In this document: one piece after another, positions 1-5,269 of the stretch | How positions within the stretch are numbered: position 1 is the first letter of the stretch | Layout of the letters: each line of letters starts with the position of its first letter | From: Deltaproteobacteria bacterium | GTDB lineage: Bacteria; Myxococcota_A; UBA9160; SZUA-336 | Direction: 5' to 3' | NCBI GenBank assembly: GCA_030673955.1 | Contig: DAOVBF010000118.1 | Span: forward strand, 1 to 5,269 | Length of the DNA: 5,269 nt | The notes under the pieces: model-generated | Told to the model about the DNA's origin: nothing | The model's input: only the letters and a program-made list of their open reading frames with translations | The model's database searches: none | Made by a program: the position numbers and the translations under genes

Positions 1-1
1 G

Positions 2-145
2 AACTTCGTGCGAAGCGCAATCCACCGGGGCGCGCACGCCGTGACCGCTATTGGCAAGGGAGCGTATGCAGGGACTTCCTCCAGCGTGGTGCTCGTGGTC
101 CATTCCGGCCTGAACAGACTCAATCTCGCTCTGGAGGAGCCTTAA
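2..145 (+). CDS. C-terminal end of a gene entering from the left; possible DUF2179-like tail
   Basis: An open frame runs from the window edge (first complete codon at 2) to a TAA at 143-145, giving 47 residues. Of the two plus frames open here, this one looks more like a gene. About 72% of its third codon positions are G or C, against roughly half in the other frame. Its product also has a sensible pattern: a basic start, a GKGAYAG turn, a hydrophobic strand (SSVVLVVHS) and an acidic end (ALEEP). The order RG, then GxGAY, then a VVLVV strand resembles the DUF2179 domain that ends YitT-family membrane proteins, although the spacing between RG and GxGAY is about two residues longer than I would expect. 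The start and most of the protein lie outside the window, so family membership is a weak inference. The stop codon sits inside a ten-base palindrome at 139-148. Confidence 0.4.
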   Translation, partial: NFVRSAIHRGAHAVTAIGKGAYAGTSSSVVLVVHSGLNRLNLALEEP

Positions 146-178
146 GGCGAGAGCGGCAGCGGGAGTGGCAGCTAAGAA

Positions 179-196
179 CGAGCGGCCGACCGCTCG
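179..196. terminator. Perfect 7-bp hairpin, possible terminator between convergent genes
   Basis: CGAGCGG at 179-185 and CCGCTCG at 190-196 form a perfect GC-rich stem around a four-base loop (CCGA). It lies between the plus-strand partial gene ending at 145 and the minus-strand gene ending at 278, where a shared terminator would be expected. Read on the minus strand, the stem is followed by TTCTTAG, a short and broken T run. On the plus strand no T run follows. It is therefore at best a weak intrinsic terminator for the leftward operon. Confidence 0.35.
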
Positions 197-255
197 GACC
201 TTGAGGGCCGCGGAGCTGGGCGCTACCTGGGCATGGACGGCTGCCACAGCAAGGG

Positions 256-297
256 CAGGCCTGCAGTGTCTCAGGACTTATTCGACACCCCGGCCTG
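256..297. repeat. Two-part inverted repeat over the 3' end of the small membrane protein gene
   Basis: CAGGCC (256-261) pairs with GGCCTG (292-297). Inside it, GTGTC (266-270) pairs with GACAC (284-288), leaving a 13-base loop that contains the TAA stop of the leftward gene (278-280). An RNA from either strand could fold this way. There is no T run after it on either side, so I do not call it a terminator. It could stabilise the 3' end of the message, or it could be chance in GC-rich DNA. Confidence 0.2.
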
Positions 298-553
298 AAG
301 ACTCTGTTTCTTCCGGCTCTCGAGTGCGCAACAGCTCACGCGCCTGCTCCGATTTCTCTCTGGCGATCCGGAGCCAGCGCCTTGCCCAGGCGAACTCCAG
401 GGCCAGGATCCCGAGCCCTGCCGGGATTACGACGATGGCTGGTCCTGGCAACGCGATCATCGCCACCCCGATCAGCAAGACACTTGTTCCCACCCCGCCC
501 ACCGCGACTCGGCGCGCAGCGGCGTAGCTCACAGCGATCCTGCTGCGACTCAT
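278..553 (-). CDS. Small membrane protein, PGPGW family-like
   Basis: The product is 91 residues. A short basic N-terminus is followed by two closely spaced hydrophobic segments, roughly residues 18-34 (VGGVGTSVLLIGVAMIA) and 37-53, joined by an LPGPA turn. A basic and acidic soluble tail follows (ARRWLRIAREKSEQARELL). This layout, a hairpin of two membrane helices around Pro-Gly-Pro and then an EFxWARRWL-like stretch, is that of the PGPGW putative transmembrane family, whose function is unknown. The usual PGPG(W) signature reads PGPA here. The ATG at 553 has no good ribosome site upstream. It lies 37 bases after the activator gene's stop on the same strand, so it may be the last, weakly translated cistron of the operon or have its own promoter. 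The family has no known link to acyl-CoA dehydratases. The plus-strand frame over the same bases looks like an antisense shadow, since it lacks this membrane pattern. Confidence 0.75.
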   Translation of the reverse strand: MSRSRIAVSYAAARRVAVGGVGTSVLLIGVAMIALPGPAIVVIPAGLGILALEFAWARRWLRIAREKSEQARELLRTREPEETESSGRGVE

Positions 554-590
554 GCGGAGCTAGGGTCGGCGTGCCGGGGCGCGGACATCG

Positions 591-1382
591 CTAGGCGGCG
601 GACTTGCCCTCCGTGCCCAGCAGGGCCGCGCCGTAGGCGCCCATCAGCTGGGGCTCCCGAGGAAGCAGCACGCGCTCGCCGGTGGCCTCCTCTATCAGCG
701 CACGCACGGCCTCGTTGTGTGCCACGCCGCCCGAGAGCATGAGTGGGGGTGTCAAGCCGACGTTGTGCACCATGGCCACGATGCGGCCGACCAGCGCTCG
801 GTGCAGCCCCCGGAGGATGGCCTCCAACGCAACGCCTCGCGCGAGCAGCGAGATGATCTCCGATTCAGCGAAGACGGTGCAGGTCGAGGTGATGGGCTCC
901 TCCCGGTCCGTGGACAGTGCCCGCCGTCCCAGCTCGTCGATGGGGACCCCGAGCCGTGCGGAGGTGTACTCGAGGAAACGCCCCGTGCCCGCCGCGCACT
1001 TGTCGTTCATCATGAAGTCCACGGGTTTACCGTTGTTGCCCAGCCGGATGACCTTGCTGTCCTGGCCGCCGATATCGACCAGCGTGCCGCCGTGCCCCAG
1101 GTCCCGGAACACGCCGCGCGCGTGACAGGTGATCTCCGTAACGCTCCGGGTGGCGTCCTTGACGAGCTTTCGGCCGTAGCCCGTGGCCACGCACGGGACC
1201 GGGCCATCGACGCCCAGCTCCGAGCGCAGCTGTCCCAGCAGCTCGCCGACCTGGAGCTCGATGTGCGGCTGGGTGGCTTCCAGCCTCGAGCCGAGCACCT
1301 CCCCCCCTTGACCCACGGCGACCAGCTTGCACGTGGTCGAGCCCGCGTCGGTCCCGATTGCGACGACCTCGGGTTTGCTCAC
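591..1382 (-). CDS. ATP-dependent activator (BcrAD/BadFG family ATPase) of an acyl-CoA dehydratase or reductase
   Basis: This 263-residue protein is the full length of HgdC-type activators. In that family a homodimer binds one [4Fe-4S] cluster at its interface and uses ATP to drive single low-potential electrons into the partner dehydratase. The ASKHA-fold motifs are all visible: the first phosphate loop GTDAGSTTCK (10-19), the second phosphate loop VDIGGQDSK (102-110), and the adenosine-site SGGVAHN (217-223), followed by PQLMGAYGAALLG near the C-terminus. The two cluster-ligand cysteines are C129 in NDKCAAGTGRFLE and C168 in STCTVFAESE, close to their known HgdC positions. The start is GTG at 1382. 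It overlaps the stop of the upstream subunit gene as GTGA, and GGAGG (1390-1394) lies seven bases upstream. Only one ATPase gene is present, so I infer a homodimer, unlike the BcrA-BcrD heterodimer of benzoyl-CoA reductase. The electron donor is not encoded in the window. The family assignment is secure; the partner's substrate is unknown. Confidence 0.95.
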   Translation of the reverse strand: MSKPEVVAIGTDAGSTTCKLVAVGQGGEVLGSRLEATQPHIELQVGELLGQLRSELGVDGPVPCVATGYGRKLVKDATRSVTEITCHARGVFRDLGHGGTLVDIGGQDSKVIRLGNNGKPVDFMMNDKCAAGTGRFLEYTSARLGVPIDELGRRALSTDREEPITSTCTVFAESEIISLLARGVALEAILRGLHRALVGRIVAMVHNVGLTPPLMLSGGVAHNEAVRALIEEATGERVLLPREPQLMGAYGAALLGTEGKSAA

Positions 1383-2737
1383 GCCCGCGCCTCCATCATC
1401 TCGATGAACGCCTCGAGCCGCTGGGTCGACTGCTCCTCGGCATAGGCGCGGGGGTCATTGTGATCCGCCTCGAGCAGGAGCGCGGGGATTCCCATCTCCT
1501 GGACGAGGTGATCACGTTGGTCGATCTGCCCGAGCGAGTAAGGCTTACAAGAGCGATCCGAGTGGAGGATCACACCGTCCAGGTGGAACTCGTCGACCAT
1601 GCGCTGCATCGAGCTCAGCTTGTGGCCCGTGGAGCGGTTCAGGATCGGATGCAGATAGACGCGAGCCATCGACTCGAAAGGCTTGCTGGGGTCGATCATC
1701 GGGGAGAGCTCTCCCCAGGCGTACGTGTACGTCGAGGCCACCACGTTCACACCGTGGCCGCCGAGCCACTTCGAGAAGTCTCCGATCTTGTACCAGATGG
1801 GCAGGTTGTCCCAAAGCACCCGGTAGCGCTCTTCCTTGATCGCTCCGACGCCGTTGCGAATGCGTTCGTCGAGCTCGTCGAGCATGCGCTCGTAGTAGTC
1901 GGTCGTCTCCGGGTCGCCGCGCATATCGACGATGGGACCCATGTGGATGAAGCCGTCGAAGGCCGTCATGGGCGCGGGCCTGTGCCGGGACCGATTCAGG
2001 ACCTCGAGCCACAGCTCGCTGGCTCGTCTGGAGTGATCCACGACCTGCATGAAGCTCCGCTCCGAGAAGGAGCGACCTGCGACCTGCTCGGCCACCGAAA
2101 CCATCTCCTCGAGCTGGCGCTGCACGTAGGCGACCTGGTGTGCCTCGGCTTCGTGGTAGAGGAACGGCGTGTCGATCAGGATCAGAGGGCATCCGAAGTG
2201 GGCGGCCAGCACCCGGTACCAGTACAGCACCGTCTGGCAGATGTTTGTACAGCAGAGCAGGAGGTCCGGGCGCGGCAAGCGGCCCGCCGGGGTCTTGCCG
2301 GAGAGCATGGCACCGATGTCGGTACGGCCGTAGGAGCAGATGTCGCGGGAGTAGCCGTCGTGCTCCGCCTCCTCACAGAGGCTCTCGGCCTTGCGGCGTA
2401 CGCCGCAGAGCGCCGCGTGGTTCTCCGGGTAGATGAGGAAAAAATCGAGGGCCTTGAGCAGCTCGGCGGGCGCCCCGCTGGTCACCCAGGCCACCTTCCG
2501 CACCCCGTTGGCGTACCGACCCTCGAGGTAATGCCGGGACATCATCTCCTTCATGTAGGCCACGCAGCGCAGGGGCGGGTTCAGGACGCTGTCCTCCCGC
2601 GGGCGCAGGCCCGCGAGCTTTCGCTGGTCGCGCCAGCGCTGGACCCGCAGCAGCGCCTTGCCCAAGAGCTCGTAGCGAAGCTGATAGTCGAGGCGGCTGG
2701 AGCGGACGTAGTGTGAGAGGGGTGTCGTTTCCGTCAT
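1379..2737 (-). CDS. 2-hydroxyacyl-CoA dehydratase / benzoyl-CoA reductase large iron-sulfur subunit (BcrB/BzdO/HgdA-like)
   Basis: This 452-residue cytoplasmic protein of the HGD-D family (PF06050) is somewhat longer than typical HgdA and close to BcrB/BzdO in size. The likely [4Fe-4S] ligands are C134 (DICSYGRTDIGAM), C167 (LLCCTNICQT) and C397 (HSDRSCKPYSLGQ). All three sit in the contexts expected of the family, and the first closely resembles what I recall of BcrB. Other family landmarks are YPENHAALC (103-111), PLILIDTPF (184-192), the VVASTYTYAW strand (332-341) and the C-terminal EADHNDPRAYAEEQ (423-436), before a helix resembling RIEAFxEML. Six further cysteines occur, at 58, 111, 121, 162, 163 and 183. 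The ATG at 2737 overlaps the upstream stop as ATGA, with GGAGA (2745-2749) seven bases ahead, so translation is probably coupled. It should form a heterodimer with the product of 2734-3816 and accept electrons from the activator. Family: firm. Dehydratase versus reductase: undecided. Confidence 0.93.
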   Translation of the reverse strand: MTETTPLSHYVRSSRLDYQLRYELLGKALLRVQRWRDQRKLAGLRPREDSVLNPPLRCVAYMKEMMSRHYLEGRYANGVRKVAWVTSGAPAELLKALDFFLIYPENHAALCGVRRKAESLCEEAEHDGYSRDICSYGRTDIGAMLSGKTPAGRLPRPDLLLCCTNICQTVLYWYRVLAAHFGCPLILIDTPFLYHEAEAHQVAYVQRQLEEMVSVAEQVAGRSFSERSFMQVVDHSRRASELWLEVLNRSRHRPAPMTAFDGFIHMGPIVDMRGDPETTDYYERMLDELDERIRNGVGAIKEERYRVLWDNLPIWYKIGDFSKWLGGHGVNVVASTYTYAWGELSPMIDPSKPFESMARVYLHPILNRSTGHKLSSMQRMVDEFHLDGVILHSDRSCKPYSLGQIDQRDHLVQEMGIPALLLEADHNDPRAYAEEQSTQRLEAFIEMMEARA

Positions 2738-3816
2738 TGCAGCGTCTCCACAAAGGCTTCGATTCGCGTGAGCACCTGGCGGGACACGGTCATTCCCATC
2801 TCGAATTCGACGTGCAGGACGGGAAGGCCGGCTGCGGCCAGGTGCTTTCGCAGCAGGGGTATGTCGAAGAGCTCCGGCTCGCAGAACTTCACGTCGTAGA
2901 TCAGCAAGCCTTGGGCGCCGCTCTCTCGCATGCGCGATCTGAGCGCGGCCACCCGTTGCTCGATGGGCGATCCGCGGGTGGGATCCGGTGGACAGGCCAG
3001 CAGCTGCGCCGCGATTCGTGCGAAGGGATCGCTCTCCGCCGCCGGCGGATAGACGCGCCGGTAGCCGCAGGCCAGGTCGTCGGCGACGACGTGGGCGCCC
3101 ATCTCGTTGATGCGATCGAAGAGCTCCAGCGGCTCCGCAACGATGCCCGAGAGCATCAGACCGACTCCGTCCGCCGGCGGGTCTCCCTCGGGAAGGGAGG
3201 CCGCGAGCTCACCGAAGTCCTCCGCCGTCAGGAACTCGCGGGAGCGGACAGCGGTATAGAAGTCGCGATCGCTCAGCGCGAGCCGCGGGCGGCGCTGGTA
3301 GAGGCTGGCAAGCGCTCGGTCGGCTGCCTCCTCGGCCGCGAAGGCCTCGGCCCAGTCGGCCTCGTTGGGTTTGTGGCCGCTGATCTCGGCGCAGCACCCG
3401 GCGAGGCGCCTCAGCTCCGCTATCAGGAAGGCCCGGTCCGAGTCGCGGCAACCCCTCGGGAGGTAGAGGGTCAGAACGGGCTGGCGGGGCTTCAGGAAGT
3501 CGGCCGTCACCGAGGCCATTCCCTGCAGCGCGTCGCAGGTGTGGGGGACGAGGATCGCGTCCACGGGGTCCATGCCACCCCGCAGCAGGAACGATGTGGC
3601 CTTCAGCACGATGTCGCAGGTGTAGGCCTGGAAATGTTGGCTGCCCTTGTCGCGTGGAACGTTCGGGGGTCCCCAGACCTCGATGGGGTGCAGTCGGTAC
3701 GCCCGCAGCAGCGCACGTGGGTAGTGGAAGGGCAGCACCGCCACCACCTTGCGGCCGAGCCCTCGGACCCGCTCGATGATGGCCTTTCTGGCGGTCAGCC
3801 TGTCTGCGATGGGCAT
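2734..3816 (-). CDS. 2-hydroxyacyl-CoA dehydratase / benzoyl-CoA reductase small iron-sulfur subunit (BcrC/BzdN/HgdB-like)
   Basis: From the ATG at 3816 this encodes 360 residues, the usual length of HgdB and BcrC proteins. Likely cluster cysteines are C67 (AYTCDIV), C94 (VPHTCDALQG) and C312 (VKFCEPELFDIP). The N-terminal strand KVVAVLPFHYPRALLRAY followed by EVWGPP (46-51), the central VVADDLACGYRR (243-254), and the closing EFEMGMTVSRQVLTRIEAF (337-355) are typical of the family. I chose the start at 3816 because GAGGAG lies five bases upstream and the product then begins where relatives do. An in-frame ATG at 3867 would add 17 residues (MRSVRDNEKSPAERGVR) but has no ribosome site and no family-like sequence. 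This is the first gene of the operon. It overlaps the large-subunit gene by four bases. The order small subunit, large subunit, ATPase is that of bcrCBAD and bzdNOPQ. No convincing promoter was found upstream. Confidence 0.93.
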   Translation of the reverse strand: MPIADRLTARKAIIERVRGLGRKVVAVLPFHYPRALLRAYRLHPIEVWGPPNVPRDKGSQHFQAYTCDIVLKATSFLLRGGMDPVDAILVPHTCDALQGMASVTADFLKPRQPVLTLYLPRGCRDSDRAFLIAELRRLAGCCAEISGHKPNEADWAEAFAAEEAADRALASLYQRRPRLALSDRDFYTAVRSREFLTAEDFGELAASLPEGDPPADGVGLMLSGIVAEPLELFDRINEMGAHVVADDLACGYRRVYPPAAESDPFARIAAQLLACPPDPTRGSPIEQRVAALRSRMRESGAQGLLIYDVKFCEPELFDIPLLRKHLAAAGLPVLHVEFEMGMTVSRQVLTRIEAFVETLQ

Positions 3817-3821
3817 GCGAA

Positions 3822-3827
3822 CTCCTC
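3822..3827 (-). promoter_or_regulatory. Ribosome binding site fixing the operon's first start codon
   Basis: CTCCTC on the plus strand reads GAGGAG on the minus strand, a near-consensus Shine-Dalgarno sequence five bases before the ATG at 3816. It decides between this start and the longer in-frame ATG at 3867, which has none. Confidence 0.65.
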
Positions 3828-3967
3828 GCTCGGCCGGTGACTTCTCATTGTCGCGCACGGAGCGCATGGCTGCACGGCAAAGCCGCAGCCCGGGATCGGA
3901 CTCTCGAAATCAGCCAGCTCCTCATGCGGATAGAGCATCCCGCCGGCAGGTGAACAGAACCCGGCTC

Positions 3968-3996
3968 TTCTCGGCGCCCTCAACGGGTCCTATACT
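3968..3996 (+). promoter_or_regulatory. Possible sigma-70-type promoter for the YbdK-like ligase gene
   Basis: TATACT at 3991-3996 differs from the -10 consensus TATAAT at one base and stands out in GC-rich surroundings. The hexamer 17 bases upstream (TTCTCG, 3968-3973) matches TTGACA poorly. If real, transcription would start near 4003, leaving a leader of about 70 bases before the ATG at 4073. Placement rests on the -10 element alone. Confidence 0.3.
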
Positions 3997-4072
3997 TCCC
4001 TTGCGCCCGCTCGGCGGGGCGTGGGCTCGCGTCCCTGCCGATCCGGGCCTCTACCGCTGAGAGATCTACTGA

Positions 4073-5209
4073 ATGGCCCTAGCGGAGCCCAGCTTCACCC
4101 TCGGCGTTGAGGAGGAGTACCTGCTGGTCGAGCGCGCCACGCGCGACCTCGTGAGCGAGCCACCGCCCAGCATGATCGAGGACTGCGAGGCCCTGCTCGA
4201 GGGCCAGGTCAGCCCCGAGTTTCTGCAATCGCAGATCGAGGTGGGCACCCGCGTCTGCGACACCCTGGCCGAGGCGCGCGCGGACCTGACGCACCTGCGG
4301 CGCACCGTCGCGGACGTCGCCGGAAGGCACGGGTTTGCGCCGATCGCTGCCTCGACCCACCCATTCGGACACTGGCAGGTCCAGAAGCACACCGATAAGG
4401 AGCGTTACAACGTCCTCGAGCGGGACATGCAGGTGGTGGCGCGGCGGCTCTTGACCTGCGGCATGCACGTGCACGTCGGGATCGAAACTGACGAGCTGCG
4501 CATCGACATCCTGAACCAGGTCGCCTACTTCCTGCCACACCTCCTGGTGCTCAGCACATCTTCCCCGTTCTGGGAGGGCGAGGACACCGGGTTGAAGTCC
4601 TACCGGCTGTGCGTATTCAACGAGCTGCCGAGGACCGGCCTGCCCGAGCGCTTTGTGAGCCACGGCGAGTACCAGCGCACGGTCGATGTCATGGTGCGCG
4701 CGGGCCTTCTGGAGGACGCCACCAAGCTGTGGTGGGATGTGCGCCCCAGTGCCCGCTTTCCGACGCTGGAGATGCGCATCACCGACGTCTGCACCCGGCT
4801 CGACGATGCGCTGTGCTGCGCCGCTCTCTTCCGCTGCCTGTGCCGCATGCTCTACCGGCTGCGCCGCGAAAACCAGCGCTGGCGCATCTACTCCCGCTTC
4901 CTGGTGGACGAGAACCGCTGGCGAGCGCAGCGCTACGGGTTTGACGAGGGGCTGGTCGATTTCGGCAAGGGCGAGATCGTGCCTTACGGTGAGCTGCTGG
5001 AGGAGATCATCGAGCTTGTGCGCGAAGACGCGGAGTATTTCGGCTGTCTTGCGGAAGTCGAGCACGCCCGCACGGTGTTCGCGCACGGCACCAGCGCCCA
5101 TCGCCAGCTCGCCACCTACCAGCTGGCGCTGGAGGAGGGTGCGGAACCGGAGGAAGCGCTCAAGGCGGTTGTCGACCTACTGATCGAGGAGACCGTGTCG
5201 GGGCTGTGA
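4073..5209 (+). CDS. Glutamate-cysteine ligase family 2 protein (YbdK-type carboxylate-amine ligase)
   Basis: The 378-residue product matches the usual YbdK/GCS2 length. It starts with FTLGVEEEYLLV (8-19), whose GVEEE acidic cluster binds metal and ATP in the family. Other landmarks are the SQIEVGT strand (53-59), ASTHPFGHW (93-101), CGMHVHVGI (129-137), the DVRPSARFPTLEMRITDVCT core (222-241) and HGTSAHRQL near the C-terminus (338-346). Enzymes of this fold join glutamate through its gamma-carboxyl to an amine such as cysteine, using ATP. E. coli YbdK has only weak gamma-glutamylcysteine synthetase activity, and the physiological substrates of most relatives are unknown. The ATG at 4073 is preceded only by a weak GAGAG (4059-4063), nine bases away, but the family's N-terminal motif begins directly after it, so the start is sound. 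It is divergent from the dehydratase operon, and no second thiol-synthesis gene is visible. Family confidence is high; substrate confidence is low. Confidence 0.94.
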   Translation: MALAEPSFTLGVEEEYLLVERATRDLVSEPPPSMIEDCEALLEGQVSPEFLQSQIEVGTRVCDTLAEARADLTHLRRTVADVAGRHGFAPIAASTHPFGHWQVQKHTDKERYNVLERDMQVVARRLLTCGMHVHVGIETDELRIDILNQVAYFLPHLLVLSTSSPFWEGEDTGLKSYRLCVFNELPRTGLPERFVSHGEYQRTVDVMVRAGLLEDATKLWWDVRPSARFPTLEMRITDVCTRLDDALCCAALFRCLCRMLYRLRRENQRWRIYSRFLVDENRWRAQRYGFDEGLVDFGKGEIVPYGELLEEIIELVREDAEYFGCLAEVEHARTVFAHGTSAHRQLATYQLALEEGAEPEEALKAVVDLLIEETVSGL

Positions 5210-5251
5210 GCCGCGCCGGCAAGAGTTTCTCCGTCCGAGATTGAGGAACAG

Positions 5252-5269
5252 GTGCGCCTCCTTTATCCT
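5252..5269 (+). CDS. Possible start of the next gene (six codons visible)
   Basis: GTG at 5252, preceded by GAGG (5243-5246) five bases upstream, opens a frame reading M-R-L-L-Y-P to the window edge. It lies 42 bases after the ligase stop on the same strand, as a second operon gene would. Six codons are too few to identify a product, and the start itself is tentative. Confidence 0.3.

Larger units (their letters stand above)
3817..4072. other. Divergent intergenic region between the dehydratase operon and the ligase gene
   Basis: These 256 bases separate two genes transcribed away from each other, so promoters for both are expected here. The features I can point to are the leftward ribosome site (3822-3827), a small hairpin around CGGCAAAGCCG, a -10-like TATACT at 3991, and an inverted repeat over the rightward start. 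I see no clear operator, riboswitch or RNA gene, and no reading frame here that looks like a gene. Confidence 0.6.

Noticed and set aside
717..1445. Plus-strand open frame opposite the activator gene
   Set aside because: The minus strand carries every ATPase motif and both cluster cysteines, while the plus product has none.
1358..2716. Long plus-strand open frame of 452 codons opposite the large subunit gene
   Set aside because: It mirrors the minus-strand gene, as GC-rich codon use often produces. Its product is low in family-like motifs and rich in Val, His, Arg and Glu, while the minus strand has clear conserved cysteine motifs.
2713..3840. Plus-strand open frame of 375 codons opposite the small subunit gene
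   Set aside because: It is an antisense shadow of a well-supported gene with a ribosome site and cluster motifs. No recognisable domain is seen in the plus-strand product.
3916..3942. tRNA-like D-arm (AGCTC...GGATAGAGCA) on the plus strand
   Set aside because: The stretch looks like a tRNA D-arm, but the loop is too long, the following bases do not form an anticodon stem, there is no GGTTCGAATCC T-arm, and no acceptor stem closes it. Chance, or at most a remnant.
3795..3983. Minus-strand open frame of 62 codons in the divergent intergenic region
   Set aside because: It overlaps the start of the small subunit gene in another frame, has no ribosome site that I can see, and shows no recognisable domain.
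4079..5101. Minus-strand open frame of 340 codons opposite the YbdK-like gene
   Set aside because: It is an antisense shadow. The plus strand has the full set of GCS2 motifs and normal length.
5210..5220. Short hairpin GCCG-CGC-CGGC right after the ligase stop
   Set aside because: The stem is four base pairs with a three-base loop and is followed by AAGAG rather than a T run. It is too weak for a terminator, and a possible next gene follows closely.
1..5269. CRISPR arrays, insertion sequences, direct repeats or attachment sites
   Set aside because: I saw no repeated units, transposase motifs or terminal inverted repeats. The window is almost fully explained by ordinary coding genes.

Overview
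This window is GC-rich bacterial DNA with tightly packed genes. Its centre is a three-gene, translationally coupled minus-strand operon for an ATP-dependent radical enzyme of the benzoyl-CoA reductase / 2-hydroxyacyl-CoA dehydratase (BCR/HAD) superfamily. The taxon cannot be fixed from the sequence. GC-rich codon use and the gene families would fit a Deltaproteobacteria/Myxococcota-like or other high-GC Gram-negative lineage, but that is a guess. The oxygen-sensitive enzyme type suggests that at least part of the life cycle is anoxic.

Layout. Positions 2-145 (+) probably hold the last 47 codons of a gene that enters from the left, possibly ending in a DUF2179-like domain. Positions 146-277 are non-coding and contain two inverted repeats that could end transcription. 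Positions 278-553 (-) encode a small membrane protein of the PGPGW type. Positions 591-1382 (-), 1379-2737 (-) and 2734-3816 (-) are, in reverse order of transcription, the ATPase activator and the two iron-sulfur subunits. Transcription therefore runs small subunit, large subunit, activator, then probably the membrane protein. Positions 3817-4072 are a divergent intergenic region with a possible promoter for the rightward gene. Positions 4073-5209 (+) encode a YbdK-type glutamate-cysteine ligase family enzyme. A new gene may begin at 5252 (+).

How the genes work together. The activator should be a homodimer holding one [4Fe-4S] cluster between its subunits. It should use ATP hydrolysis to push single electrons at very low potential onto the heterodimer of the other two proteins, which carry three cluster-ligand cysteines each. 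The heterodimer would then reduce or dehydrate an acyl-CoA. The subunit order matches benzoyl-CoA reductase operons (bcrC-bcrB-bcrA-bcrD), but one of the two ATPase genes is absent. This points to a homodimeric activator of the dehydratase kind. The substrate cannot be deduced, because the window has no CoA ligase, CoA transferase, ferredoxin or beta-oxidation gene. The divergent ligase gene has no clear biochemical link to the operon.
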